DNA of 46,003 nucleotides from an uncultured Rhodobiaceae bacterium (GCA_937876775.1 CALEFA010000055.1:1-46003); one strand, 5' to 3'. Counted from the first letter of the stretch, positions 26,522 through 35,034 are shown. The notes: generated by a model not told the origin, from the letters alone. Translations and numbers: made by a program.

Positions 26522-27754
26522 TTATTGGACGATGCCAACCAACCGTTCTTTCGAAAAATAACTATCGACAGACTTGACCAGTCGACCAGCAAGCTTTTTG
26601 TGCCAGGCCGACGATAATAATTGTTTCTCATCACTACGATTTGTCAAAAACCCCAATTCAATCAGCACGGATGGCACATCGGGCGCTTTGAGCACACGAA
26701 AACCGGCGAACCGATGCGTCCGGTCTAGGAGTTTGGTGCTGCCACGCGCGTGGTCGACCACTAAGTTAGCAAATTGCACCGAAAGATTTTTGGTTTCGCG
26801 CTGAGCCAAATCAATCAAAATATCCGCCACTTCTTTCGGCTGATCATCAAAATCAATACCAGCGATAATGTCAGAGCGGTTTTCCTTGCGCGCGAGGGCG
26901 GCGGCTTCTTTGTCGGAAGCGGTTTCCGACAAAGTGTAGATCGACATGCCGCGCACCGATGAGCGCTCGATAGCATCAGCGTGAATAGAAACAAATAAAT
27001 CAGCATTGTGCTTGCGGGCAATCGCCACGCGCTGGCGAAGTGGAATATAAATATCCAGATTGCGGGTCAGATAAACCTCATATTTTCCCGTATTGCGTAA
27101 TTGCTTGGCAAACTGGCGCGCAAAACTCAAAGTGACGTTCTTCTCACGCGCTTTGCGCCCCAAGGCTCCGGGGTCAACCCCACCATGGCCAGGGTCAATG
27201 ACAATCACTGGCTTGGCTTTTCGCTTTTTAGGTTTGGGTGTCTGCAAGGTTGGTTTTGCTACAGGAACTGGTGCCGAGGCAGTTTTTTGCCGATTGCGTT
27301 GACGGTCAGCGGTTACTTGTTCGTTGAATTGCGCGGGCGTTGCCGCCACTAAATCAATGACCAATCTCACTGGCAACCCTGAGGTCTTGCCCAAAATAAA
27401 ATTCTTGCTGACCGTGGCTGGTTGTTTCAAATCCAGCACCAACCGGCTTTTATCGGCTGTAAACTGGCCAAAACGCAAGCCGCCAATCACCCCTTGTGGC
27501 TTGGGTTGCAAATTATCGGGCCATTGCAAATTTGGCAGATCAACGACGATGCGGCGCGGGTTCCCGAGCAAAAACACGTCAAAATCCACCCGCGATGACA
27601 GGTCAAGCACCAAGCGGGTACGTTCATTGGAAACACCAATGCGCACATCATCAACATTAGTCAGCGCATTCGCTGTAACCAAATTGGCAAGCACAAGCGC
27701 TAAGCCTAACACCCCGAGGCGTGAATAATGACAGAACGAAGAAATAAAGTTCAT
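26522..27754 (-). CDS. N-acetylmuramoyl-L-alanine amidase (AmiC-like, AMIN + Amidase_3)
   Basis: Periplasmic zinc amidase that splits the bond between MurNAc and L-alanine, mainly during daughter-cell separation. The 410 residues from ATG 27754 contain a signal peptide (about 1-30), an AMIN domain (about 32-135) for septal targeting, a lysine/proline-rich linker (155-182) and the Amidase_3 domain. Zinc ligands and catalytic residues are His190 (DPGHGG), Glu204, His258 (SIHADA) and Glu366 (LIELGFLTN). A GTG at 27787 is an alternative start; neither start has a good ribosome site. The regulatory helix that blocks the site in AmiC-type enzymes lies plausibly at about 280-330. The PBP1A gene follows 104 bases downstream. 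Confidence 0.93.
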   Translation of the reverse strand: MNFISSFCHYSRLGVLGLALVLANLVTANALTNVDDVRIGVSNERTRLVLDLSSRVDFDVFLLGNPRRIVVDLPNLQWPDNLQPKPQGVIGGLRFGQFTADKSRLVLDLKQPATVSKNFILGKTSGLPVRLVIDLVAATPAQFNEQVTADRQRNRQKTASAPVPVAKPTLQTPKPKKRKAKPVIVIDPGHGGVDPGALGRKAREKNVTLSFARQFAKQLRNTGKYEVYLTRNLDIYIPLRQRVAIARKHNADLFVSIHADAIERSSVRGMSIYTLSETASDKEAAALARKENRSDIIAGIDFDDQPKEVADILIDLAQRETKNLSVQFANLVVDHARGSTKLLDRTHRFAGFRVLKAPDVPSVLIELGFLTNRSDEKQLLSSAWHKKLAGRLVKSVDSYFSKERLVGIVQ

Positions 27755-27799
27755 ACGATAGATTTTCACCCATTTTGCGCGACTCACGGCTTAGCCATG

Positions 27800-27828
27800 A
27801 CTATAGCAACTTCGACAGCGACTGGCGA
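27800..27828 (-). promoter_or_regulatory. Candidate amidase promoter
   Basis: The minus strand reads TCGCCA (27823-27828) and TATAGT (27800-27805) with a 17-base spacer. This would place the start of transcription near 27793, giving about a 39-base leader to the ATG at 27754 and leaving the alternative GTG at 27787 only a few bases from the 5' end. The match is moderate. Confidence 0.4.
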
Positions 27829-27936
27829 CCCGATGCGGTTCGCCGATGGCGGTACACATATAACTTGCATTGGCGGGCCGACGCGCTTAATGTCGTAACG
27901 CAAGCAGCGTATGCTGAGGCGCACAAACTGAAGGCC

Positions 27937-27955
27937 CAAACTGGGAGCCAGTTTG
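27937..27955 (+). promoter_or_regulatory. Perfect 8-bp hairpin upstream of rne
   Basis: CAAACTGG-GAG-CCAGTTTG forms an eight-base-pair stem with a three-base loop, about 246 bases before the rne start. It is followed by an A/C-rich single-stranded stretch. It could be part of an autoregulatory leader, or on the minus strand part of the amidase upstream region. There is no U-tract, so it is not a terminator. Confidence 0.45.
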
Positions 27956-27982
27956 AAACCCCAGATAAACCTGCCTGCCAAA

Positions 27983-27996
27983 GGTGGTCTGCCACC
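27983..27996 (+). promoter_or_regulatory. Second hairpin upstream of rne
   Basis: GGTGG-TCTG-CCACC is a GC-rich five-base-pair stem with a four-base loop, 28 bases after the first hairpin. The two lie close together with A-rich sequence around them, a pattern suited to an RNase E-responsive leader. No covariation evidence is available from one sequence. Confidence 0.4.
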
Positions 27997-28200
27997 GCAA
28001 AGTAATCTTACAAGGGTGTTTTGTGCACAGCGAATCTCGACAAATAATAGGCATAAAGATCGGTCACCAAGTGAACCGAGCCTGTGTTGCGCCTGCATTT
28101 AGCCTCACACCTTTTACGCAACAATTTAATAAAACACTGACCTCTGATCCGCGCGCGATGAAGCTAACGCCCGCCGCCGATCACGTCGCCGGAGAAATTT

Positions 28201-30717
28201 ATGACCAAAACAATGCTTATCGATGCCGCCCACCAGGAAGAGACCCGTGTGGTGGTGACAGAAAACAATCAGATCGACGAATTTGATTTTGAATCCAGCA
28301 CTAAAGCCCCGCTTCGCGGCAATATCTATCTCGCTAAAGTTACCCGTGTAGAGCCGTCTCTACAGGCCGCTTTTGTCGAATATGGTGGCAATCGCCACGG
28401 GTTTTTAGCGTTTAACGAAATCCACCCTGACTATTATCAAATTCCGATTGGCGATCGCGAAGAACTGATGCGCGAATATGCGCAAGAGGAACGCGAAAAC
28501 GCTGCCGACGAGGATTCGGATATCGACGAGGCGCCAAGCGCCACCAGCGGTGACGATGATCAAGACGATGGCGACGGCAAATCAGTGGAAGACTTGGGCG
28601 GTGACGCACATGAAGAAGTCGCCACACCAACCGCCTCACGGGCACTACATCGCAAGTATAAAATTCAGGAAGTCATCAAACGCCGTCAGATTATTTTGGT
28701 GCAGGTTCTGAAAGAAGAGCGCGGCAATAAAGGCGCGGCTCTGACAACTTATATGTCACTTGCAGGTCGCTATTGCGTGTTAATGCCTAACACCGCACGT
28801 GGCGGCGGCATTTCGCGCAAAATTAATAATGGCGCCGACCGCAAAAAATTGAAATCCATCGTCGAAAAACTCGATGTGCCGCAAGGTATGGGTTTGATTG
28901 TCCGCACAGCTGGGGCTCAGCGCACGCTGACTGAAATCCGCCGCGATTGGCAGTATCTGTCGCAAATGTGGGCTGATGTGCGTGAAAAAACCGTTGTCAG
29001 CCAAGCGCCTGCTTTGGTTTATGAAGAAGGCAATCTCATCCGTCGCTGCATTCGTGATATTTATTCGAAAGACTTTGATGAGGTAACCGTAGCCGGAGCC
29101 GACGCTTATAAAGAAGCGCGCAATTATATGAAATTGCTGATGCCGAGCCATGCGCGCAAGGTAATACTGCACGCTGAAGCGACCCCTTTGTTCAAACAAT
29201 ATGGCGTCGAGGATAAGCTGGCCGCTATGTTTAATCCGGTGGTGGTCTTGCCATCCGGCGGTTATCTCGTGATCAATCAAACGGAAGCTTTGGTCGCCAT
29301 TGATGTGAACTCGGGCAAATCAACACGTGAATATTCGGTTGAGAAAACCGCGCTGGCCACCAATTTGGAAGCCGCGACAGAAGTTGCCCGCCAAGCACGC
29401 TTGCGTGATTTGGCCGGACTTTTGGTCATCGATTTCATTGATATGGACGAAAACCGCAACAATCGCGCCGTCGAAAAACGCATGAAAGATGCGCTGAAAA
29501 ACGACCGCGCACGCATTCAAGTTGGCCGTATCAGCAGCTTTGGCCTGATGGAAATGTCGCGTCAACGCATGCGCGCTGGTGTGCTTGAAGGCAGCAGTAA
29601 CACTTGCAGTCAGTGCAATGGCTCCGGCATGGTGCGTTCGGTCGAAAGCCGCGCCCTGCATGTATTGCGTGATATTGACGAACGTTGCGGCAAATATAGC
29701 TCAGGCGAACTCATCGCTCATGTACCTGAAGATGTAGCCAATTATTTGTTGAACCAAAAACGTCTACAATTGGGCGAAATTGAACAGCGCACCGGTGTGC
29801 AGATTATTGTGCTGGGAGATAGTGCTTTGAGTGCCATGGAAATGGCCTTCACCCTGCCCGACCAGACCGAAAGCGAAGGCACCTCGCGTATGGAAGGCGA
29901 TCCAAAAGCAGCGCTTGATGGCGATGACGGTAAAACACGCCGCCGCCGCCGTCGTGGCGGACGTGGTAGCAATCAGTCAAATGATAATGCCGATCAAAGC
30001 GCATCTGATGATGATGCGGACAGCCAAGAAAACGATACTGGTGAGGCCGTAGAGGCGAATGACGAGAACCAAGCGCGGTCATTTGGCGAGGGCGAAGATG
30101 ATGACAATAAGCCGAAGCGTCGCCGACGTCGTGGACGCCGTGGTGGTCGTGGTCGCCGTCGCGATGGCGAAACATCAGGTGCTGAGGGCGAGAGCGCAGA
30201 AGCCGCCGACAATGCATCACATGACGGTCAGGTAACAAGCGATATGCCTGTCGAAAAAATCATGATTGTCACGCCAAATTCTGCGGCTCAACCAACAGGT
30301 GATGAGACTGCTCAGGGCGATGATACAACCATGGCCGATACAGCCCTAGAAGCTGTTGAAGAAGCTGTTGAAGAAGCTGTTGAAGAAGTTGTTGCTGAAG
30401 AAGTGGCTGTTGAAGAAGTGGCGGAAAAACCAAAGCGCAAACCTCGCGCCAAAGCAGCCGACAAAGGCGAACCGGCTGATAAAGATAAGCCGAAGGCAAA
30501 AGCCAAAGCTAAACCAAAAGCCAAGCCAAAAGCCGAACCAAAGGCCAAAAAAGCCCCGGCGAAGAAAGCCGCTTCAAAGACTGCCGAGGCCATAGCTGAG
30601 CCAGAAGTGGTTGAAGCCGTTGAGGTCGAAACAGTCGCTGATCCGGTTATCACCGCCACTGCTGAAGCCGGTGAAACGCCGGAACAACCGGTCAAACGCG
30701 GGTGGTGGAAACGTTAA
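28201..30717 (+). CDS. rne: Ribonuclease E
   Basis: Endoribonuclease and degradosome scaffold that starts mRNA decay and matures rRNA and tRNA. The 838 residues comprise an N-terminal RNase H-like part and an S1 domain split by a long acidic insert (about 90-148), typical of alphaproteobacteria. The catalytic DNase I-like domain has Asp368 (IDVNSG) and Asp411 (LVIDFIDMDENRN), and the zinc link is C469-S-Q-C472. The C-terminal half (about 560-838) is disordered: arginine-rich blocks (RRRRRRGGRG type), acidic runs, a VEEA repeat, a lysine/alanine/proline repeat, and a final GWWKR. Such blocks bind RNA and partner proteins. GGAG lies seven bases before the ATG. Confidence 0.97.
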   Translation: MTKTMLIDAAHQEETRVVVTENNQIDEFDFESSTKAPLRGNIYLAKVTRVEPSLQAAFVEYGGNRHGFLAFNEIHPDYYQIPIGDREELMREYAQEERENAADEDSDIDEAPSATSGDDDQDDGDGKSVEDLGGDAHEEVATPTASRALHRKYKIQEVIKRRQIILVQVLKEERGNKGAALTTYMSLAGRYCVLMPNTARGGGISRKINNGADRKKLKSIVEKLDVPQGMGLIVRTAGAQRTLTEIRRDWQYLSQMWADVREKTVVSQAPALVYEEGNLIRRCIRDIYSKDFDEVTVAGADAYKEARNYMKLLMPSHARKVILHAEATPLFKQYGVEDKLAAMFNPVVVLPSGGYLVINQTEALVAIDVNSGKSTREYSVEKTALATNLEAATEVARQARLRDLAGLLVIDFIDMDENRNNRAVEKRMKDALKNDRARIQVGRISSFGLMEMSRQRMRAGVLEGSSNTCSQCNGSGMVRSVESRALHVLRDIDERCGKYSSGELIAHVPEDVANYLLNQKRLQLGEIEQRTGVQIIVLGDSALSAMEMAFTLPDQTESEGTSRMEGDPKAALDGDDGKTRRRRRRGGRGSNQSNDNADQSASDDDADSQENDTGEAVEANDENQARSFGEGEDDDNKPKRRRRRGRRGGRGRRRDGETSGAEGESAEAADNASHDGQVTSDMPVEKIMIVTPNSAAQPTGDETAQGDDTTMADTALEAVEEAVEEAVEEVVAEEVAVEEVAEKPKRKPRAKAADKGEPADKDKPKAKAKAKPKAKPKAEPKAKKAPAKKAASKTAEAIAEPEVVEAVEVETVADPVITATAEAGETPEQPVKRGWWKR
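30349..30384 (+). repeat. 12-bp tandem repeat inside rne (three exact copies)
   Basis: GAAGCTGTTGAA occurs three times head to tail and then decays over 30385-30432. It encodes EAVE units in the disordered C-terminal half of RNase E. Because the unit is a multiple of three, copy-number change would keep the frame, so the length could vary between strains. Confidence 0.8.
30487..30564 (+). repeat. Degenerate Lys-Ala-Pro repeat region in rne
   Basis: A run of imperfect six- and twelve-base units (variants of CCAAAAGCCAAG) encodes alternating KA, KP and AK steps, giving a highly basic, proline-spaced tail. It resembles histone-H1-like tails and probably contributes to RNA binding. It looks like expansion of a short repeat followed by drift. 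Confidence 0.65.
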
Positions 30718-30778
30718 ACCAGCGATTGCGCCGATGCGCCGTCATATTAAAGCCGTAATTAGCGATAGTGTGGTGACG

Positions 30779-32155
30779 ATGATGATAAAAGAAAAATTAT
30801 TGCAATGGCCTAGGCTGCCGCGCCCATCATCATTCATGCTGAACCTTTGGCAAGCCCGTCCAATTGGGGTGCTTGTCGGTTTAATGATGATGGTCACGTC
30901 GGCGCATGCCGGTGCCATTCGTGATGGCGAAATCGAAGAGTTAATTGACGATTACACACGCCCATTGCTGATCGCTGCCGGTCTCAACCCTGCGGCGGTT
31001 GGCTTGACCGTGGTGAATGACCGCGCCCTCAACGCCTATGTCACCATGGGGCAGAATATTTTCGTACACACCGGCCTTATTCTTGAATCCGACAGGCCCA
31101 ATATGGTTATCGGCGTGATGGCGCATGAAATTGGCCATATCACCGGCGGCCATTTGGCGCGCTCAAGTGACGCCATTGCGCGGTCGCAAGCACCGGCTCT
31201 TGTGGCGACAATTTTAGGTTTTGGCAGCCTGTTGGCGGGCAACCCCGAAGCCGGCATTGCTTTGATAAGTGGCGGCCAACAAATTGCTCAGCGTAGCTTT
31301 CTTGTCTATTCGCGGGCGCAAGAAGCCAGCGCCGACGTTACCGCTCTGAAGCTATTGGACGCCACAGGGCAGTCTCCGGAGGGCATCATTGAGCTGATGG
31401 ATACGCTGGCCGGGCAAGAGATTTTGAATGAAGTCTATCAAGACCCTTATGCGCGCTCTCACCCGATGTCGCGCGATAGGGTCAATGCCTATATCGCCGG
31501 TGCCGCTTCTTCACAATATCGCGACCAAACCGATAATCCTGAATTGGTTTTCCGCCATAATATGGCGCGAGCGAAATTATTTGGCTTTATTGACCCTCCC
31601 GAAGTCACCTTCCGGCGTTATAATGGCGATCAATCGCCGTCAGCTCAATATGCGCGCGCTATTGCCTACCACCAGCAAGCTAGGCTCGAGCAATCCATCG
31701 AACTGATTGACGGATTGATTGCGCAATATCCGGAAAACCCTTGGTTTTATGAACTTAAAGGTCAGGTGTTTTACGAATCTGGCATCGCCCTAAAGGGATT
31801 AGAACCCTATGAAAAAGCCATATCTCTCAAGCCTGAGGAACCACTTTTATTGATTGGACTGGCAACCTGCCAAATTGGTCTCGGCGTCGAGCAGACCGAG
31901 TTTAATGACGCGGCGATTGAGAATTTGCGCAAAGCACTGCGTATGGATTCTGAAAATGCCACGGCCTATTTTTTCATGTCGAAAGCCTATGGACAATTAG
32001 AGCGCGCCCCTTATGCGGAATGGTCATTAGCTGAATACTATGCCTTAATGCGTAATCCAAAGGCCGTTACCTATGCCCAGCGTGCGTTGCGTGGCCTGCC
32101 AAAAGACTCAATTGAGTATTTGCGCAGTCGCGATATTCTGAAAATGACTTTTTAA
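30779..32155 (+). CDS. M48 zinc metalloprotease with C-terminal TPR domain (BepA-like)
   Basis: Periplasmic quality-control protease. From ATG 30779 it has 458 residues: a signal peptide ending near Ala44 (TSAHA), a Peptidase_M48 domain with H116-E-I-G-H120 and third ligand Glu182 (QEASAD), and a TPR-like region (about 270-455). BepA of E. coli has this same plan and assists or removes the LPS translocon protein LptD. The frame is open far upstream into rne, and other ATGs at 30734 and 30836 are possible; none has a clear ribosome site, so the start is uncertain. It lies 61 bases after rne and 13 bases before a DsbA-like gene. Confidence 0.88.
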   Translation: MMIKEKLLQWPRLPRPSSFMLNLWQARPIGVLVGLMMMVTSAHAGAIRDGEIEELIDDYTRPLLIAAGLNPAAVGLTVVNDRALNAYVTMGQNIFVHTGLILESDRPNMVIGVMAHEIGHITGGHLARSSDAIARSQAPALVATILGFGSLLAGNPEAGIALISGGQQIAQRSFLVYSRAQEASADVTALKLLDATGQSPEGIIELMDTLAGQEILNEVYQDPYARSHPMSRDRVNAYIAGAASSQYRDQTDNPELVFRHNMARAKLFGFIDPPEVTFRRYNGDQSPSAQYARAIAYHQQARLEQSIELIDGLIAQYPENPWFYELKGQVFYESGIALKGLEPYEKAISLKPEEPLLLIGLATCQIGLGVEQTEFNDAAIENLRKALRMDSENATAYFFMSKAYGQLERAPYAEWSLAEYYALMRNPKAVTYAQRALRGLPKDSIEYLRSRDILKMTF

Positions 32156-32168
32156 GTTGAGAGATTTT

Positions 32169-32927
32169 ATGACCCGATTTTTGACCGCCCTATTTTGCTT
32201 GGCATTTGGGCTGAACCTTGCCCTCACCTCGGCACAGGCCGAGACATTCAGCGCCGCTGAGAAAAAATCTATTGAAGCGGTGGTGCAAGATTATCTCATG
32301 CAAAACCCTGAAGCCCTAGCCAGCGCCTTGCAGAATATGCAGGCTTATTATGAGCAAGCCGAGGAAACCCGCATTCAGCGCACGATTGCCCAAAATGCCG
32401 AACTTCTGTTTCGCAATAAAGCCGACTTCAGCATGGGCCCCGTCGACGCACCGGTCACCATTGTCGAATTTTTCGATTACAATTGCGGCTATTGCAAACG
32501 GGTCTTTCCGGTTTTGATGGAAGTGGTTAATCAACGCGAAGATGTGCGGGTGGTATTCAAAGAATTTCCTATTCTCAGCGACAGCTCAGAGGTCGCCGCA
32601 CGGACAGCGCTGACGCTTGACAATCAGCTCAATTTTCTGACCTTTCACGCTCGTTTGATGAATAATAAGGCCGGTCTCAATGACGGTTTTATCAGTCAGA
32701 CGCTAGCCGATCTGGAACTCGACGAAAGAACGATTGTCGCGCAGCGAAGCAGTCAAAGAATTACCGATATTTTGGACGAAAACCGTCAGCTTGCCCAAGC
32801 CCTCGATGTCGCCGGCACGCCAGCCTTTGTGATTGGCAATCAGGTTTATCCTGGAGCATTGGAAAAGCACGAGTTTGAAGCCGCCATTGAGGCAGCCCTA
32901 GCAGCGCAGAGCGGCTCAGCTAATTAG
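32169..32927 (+). CDS. DsbA/Com1-like periplasmic thiol-disulfide oxidoreductase
   Basis: Secreted thioredoxin-fold protein of 252 residues. The signal peptide ends at about Ala24 (SAQA). An N-terminal helical segment (about 30-85) is followed by a DsbA-like domain with C106-G-Y-C109 and the cis-proline loop AGTPAF. It could oxidise, isomerise or reduce disulfides in the periplasm; the N-terminal extension suggests a dimerising ScsC/Com1 type. An in-frame TTG at 32157 is rejected in favour of the ATG at 32169, which has GAGAG five to six bases upstream. It follows the M48 protease gene by 13 bases. Its stop is one base from the opposing thiG stop. Confidence 0.91.
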   Translation: MTRFLTALFCLAFGLNLALTSAQAETFSAAEKKSIEAVVQDYLMQNPEALASALQNMQAYYEQAEETRIQRTIAQNAELLFRNKADFSMGPVDAPVTIVEFFDYNCGYCKRVFPVLMEVVNQREDVRVVFKEFPILSDSSEVAARTALTLDNQLNFLTFHARLMNNKAGLNDGFISQTLADLELDERTIVAQRSSQRITDILDENRQLAQALDVAGTPAFVIGNQVYPGALEKHEFEAAIEAALAAQSGSAN

Positions 32928-32928
32928 T

Positions 32929-33717
32929 TTAAATAAGCCCTGCCAGAGGCGAGCTAGGGTCAGCATATAACCGTTTGGCCATGCGTCCTGCCAGATAGGC
33001 TTGGCGACCGGCAATCACCGCATGGCGCATGGCTTGCGCCATTAACACCGGATTTTTAGCCTCGGCAATCGCTGTGTTCATCAGCACGCCATCGCAGCCC
33101 AATTCCATGGCAATCGCCGCATCCGAGGCAGTGCCAACGCCGGCATCAACCAACACCGGCACTTTTGACTGTTCAATAATCATCCGAATGTTAATCGGGT
33201 TTTGCACCCCCAAGCCCGAACCGATTGGCGCCGCCAGAGGCATAATCGCGCAACAGCCAATGTCTTCTAATTGTTTGGCCATAATCGGGTCATCGCTGCA
33301 ATAAACCATCACGTCAAAGCCTTCTTTGACCAGCAATTCAGCCGATCTCAAGGTTTCTGGCATATTCGGGTAGAGGGTTTTTTCATCACCCAAAACTTCC
33401 AGTTTAACCAATGACCAGCCGCCGGCCTCGCGCGCTAGACGAAGTGTGCGCACCGCATCTTCGCCGGTAAAACAACCAGCCGTATTGGGCAAAAATGTGT
33501 ATTTCTTCGGGTCAATATAATCGATAAGCATAGGCGCTGACGGGTCAGACAAATTAATCCGACGCACGGCCACGGTTACGATTTCCGCTCCAGCCGCCTC
33601 AGCCGCCGCCGCATTTTCGGCATAGTCGACATATTTTCCCGTGCCAATAATAAGGCGGGAAGAAAAACGCCGTCCAGCAATGGTTAGAACATCATCTTTT
33701 GAACTATCTGCGTTCAT
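32929..33717 (-). CDS. thiG: Thiazole synthase
   Basis: TIM-barrel enzyme that builds the thiazole phosphate of thiamine from deoxyxylulose 5-phosphate, dehydroglycine and ThiS thiocarboxylate. The 262 residues contain the Schiff-base lysine Lys105 (LVKLEVLGD), the phosphate-binding stretches PLAAPIGSG and [11 protein letters not shown], and the family C-terminus. It follows thiS by two bases, in a clear two-gene unit. No thiC, thiO, thiE or thiF is in the window, so the rest of the pathway must be elsewhere. Confidence 0.97.
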   Translation of the reverse strand: MNADSSKDDVLTIAGRRFSSRLIIGTGKYVDYAENAAAAEAAGAEIVTVAVRRINLSDPSAPMLIDYIDPKKYTFLPNTAGCFTGEDAVRTLRLAREAGGWSLVKLEVLGDEKTLYPNMPETLRSAELLVKEGFDVMVYCSDDPIMAKQLEDIGCCAIMPLAAPIGSGLGVQNPINIRMIIEQSKVPVLVDAGVGTASDAAIAMELGCDGVLMNTAIAEAKNPVLMAQAMRHAVIAGRQAYLAGRMAKRLYADPSSPLAGLI

Positions 33718-33719
33718 CC

Positions 33720-33920
33720 TCAGCCTCCGCCAATAAAGTGGACAATTTCAATTCGGTCACTCGCCGCTACCATTTGGCTGTGGTAAGCAGATTTCGGGAC
33801 GATTTCGAGGTTCAACTCAACGGCAATTTTCTGGCTTGGCAAATTCATTACCGTCAGCAGCTGCAAAACACTCATTGGCGCTTCAAAGTCACGCATTTCG
33901 CCGTTAATTTGCACTTTCAT
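33720..33920 (-). CDS. thiS: ThiS sulfur carrier protein
   Basis: Ubiquitin-fold sulfur carrier of 66 residues that donates sulfur to thiazole. It ends in the expected glycine tail (FIGGG), whose terminal glycine is adenylated and thiocarboxylated. The frame extends to 33971, but ATG 33920 has GGAG seven bases upstream and starts the conserved MKVQINGE segment. It is co-transcribed with thiG. The upstream region shows no TPP riboswitch that I can recognise. Confidence 0.93.
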   Translation of the reverse strand: MKVQINGEMRDFEAPMSVLQLLTVMNLPSQKIAVELNLEIVPKSAYHSQMVAASDRIEIVHFIGGG

Positions 33921-34021
33921 GATCGTTCTCCAAGAGCGCTTGATAATGCAAACCTTCGTTTCAAGACGCAAGTCCTGTTCTTACCTTTGACTAAGTTATA
34001 GACTGAAATCCTTGATGTTTT

Positions 34022-34051
34022 TTGAAATCTCGGTTACCCACATAGTATATT
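34022..34051 (+). promoter_or_regulatory. Promoter of the aroQ-accB-accC unit
   Basis: TTGAAA (34022-34027) and TATATT (34046-34051) with an 18-base spacer, 30 bases before the aroQ ATG. Both hexamers match five of six consensus positions. On the opposite strand the overlapping TATACT (34044-34049) could serve thiS, but it lacks a good -35. Confidence 0.65.
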
Positions 34052-34081
34052 GTTGCTTATCAGGCTGCGAAAGGACTTGGC

Positions 34082-34522
34082 ATGGCGCAAGCTGTTTACA
34101 TAATCAACGGCCCCAACCTGAATCTGCTTGGCAGTCGGGAGCCGGAAATCTATGGCACAACCACTTTGGCCGACATTGAATCCGCCTGCGCCAGTAAGCT
34201 GGACAGCTATGATTTGCCAATGAGCTTTTTTCAAAGCAATGATGAGGGCGAGCTGGTGTCGATTATTCAGACCGCGCGTTCGCAAGCCAGTGGCGTCATT
34301 ATTAATGCTGCCGCCTATTCGCATACATCAGTGGCCATTTTGGATGCCTTGCAATCGCTCTCGCAGCCGATTATCGAAGTGCATTTATCAAATATTTATG
34401 CCCGCGAAAGTTTCCGGCACCACTCACATATTTCGCAGGTGGCAACGGGTGTCATCTGCGGGCTTGGCGCACAAGGCTATGAAATGGCTATTGACGCGCT
34501 AGCTAAGCGTATTAAACCTTAA
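34082..34522 (+). CDS. aroQ: Type II 3-dehydroquinate dehydratase
   Basis: Dodecameric enzyme of the shikimate pathway converting 3-dehydroquinate to 3-dehydroshikimate. The 146 residues show the N-terminal NGPNLNLLGSREPEIYG with Arg19 and catalytic Tyr24, the substrate loop N75-AAAYSH81-TS (the usual NPGAY is NAAAY here), His101 (EVHLSN) and Arg112. AAGGA lies eight bases upstream of the ATG. It stands 41 bases before accB, a classic proteobacterial arrangement linking the gene to the acetyl-CoA carboxylase operon. Confidence 0.97.
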   Translation: MAQAVYIINGPNLNLLGSREPEIYGTTTLADIESACASKLDSYDLPMSFFQSNDEGELVSIIQTARSQASGVIINAAAYSHTSVAILDALQSLSQPIIEVHLSNIYARESFRHHSHISQVATGVICGLGAQGYEMAIDALAKRIKP

Positions 34523-34563
34523 TTACTCGTTGAACAAAATGGCATTGTCACGCGGAGAACAAA

Positions 34564-35031
34564 ATGACGAAACTACCCGATAGTAAACGCATTAAAGAAC
34601 TAGCCGACCTATTAGACAAAAGCAGTCTGACGGAAATTGAGGTCGAAGCAGAAGGTATGCGCATTCGCGTTGCCCGCCAAGTCGCCAGCCAAATGGTCAC
34701 CTCGCAGCAAACCATTGCTCAGCCTGCACCAATTACGCCAACGCCGGCCCCTGAAGCTGCCGCCGCACCCGTTGCCGCCGCTAATCCAGCGAGCAATGCC
34801 GGAGCGGTGAAGTCGCCCATGGTCGGCACCGCCTATTTGGCCCCAGAGCCGGGCGCCAAAGATTTTGTTTCCATTGGGAGCACAGTGAAACAGGGGCAAA
34901 CCCTGCTCATTATCGAAGCGATGAAAACCATGAACCCGATTACTGCCCCGCGCGATGGTAAGGTTACTGAGATTATTGTCACCAATGAGCAGCCCGTCGA
35001 ATTTGACGAAGTGCTGCTGATTATTGAGTAA
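34564..35031 (+). CDS. accB: Biotin carboxyl carrier protein of acetyl-CoA carboxylase
   Basis: Carries carboxy-biotin between AccC and the carboxyltransferase in the first step of fatty acid synthesis. The 155 residues comprise an N-terminal region (1-45), an Ala/Pro-rich flexible linker (about 50-78) and a C-terminal biotinyl domain with Lys121 in EAMKTMN. The thumb segment typical of AccB is present (APEPGAKDFVSIG). GGAG lies before the ATG. The accC start is three bases after the stop. Confidence 0.97.
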   Translation: MTKLPDSKRIKELADLLDKSSLTEIEVEAEGMRIRVARQVASQMVTSQQTIAQPAPITPTPAPEAAAAPVAAANPASNAGAVKSPMVGTAYLAPEPGAKDFVSIGSTVKQGQTLLIIEAMKTMNPITAPRDGKVTEIIVTNEQPVEFDEVLLIIE

Positions 35032-35034
35032 GCC

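Larger units (their letters stand above)
27755..28200. promoter_or_regulatory. Intergenic control region and rne leader (446 bp, no gene)
   Basis: This is the only stretch over 300 bp without a supported gene. It separates the divergent amidase and rne. Open frames in it (for example minus 27784-28098, plus 27775-28005) have no ribosome site, no recognisable product and overlap each other, so I treat them as chance. It holds a candidate amidase promoter and two strong hairpins, and ends with GGAG in front of the rne ATG. I found no convincing forward -35/-10 pair, so the length of the rne leader is unknown. Long leaders that RNase E cleaves to control its own level are known in E. coli; the same role here is inference. 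Confidence 0.5.

Noticed and set aside
27775-28098. Open frames on both strands in the amidase/rne interval
   Set aside because: They overlap each other, lack ribosome sites and have no recognisable protein features; more likely chance in non-coding sequence.
30269-30695. Long antisense frames within the 3' half of rne
   Set aside because: They are low-complexity mirror images of the rne repeats (Leu/Gln and Ala/Ser runs), not genes.
33921-34081. TPP riboswitch upstream of thiS
   Set aside because: On the minus strand I find no CUGAGA-type core or matching thi-box layout; only a normal short leader with a ribosome site.
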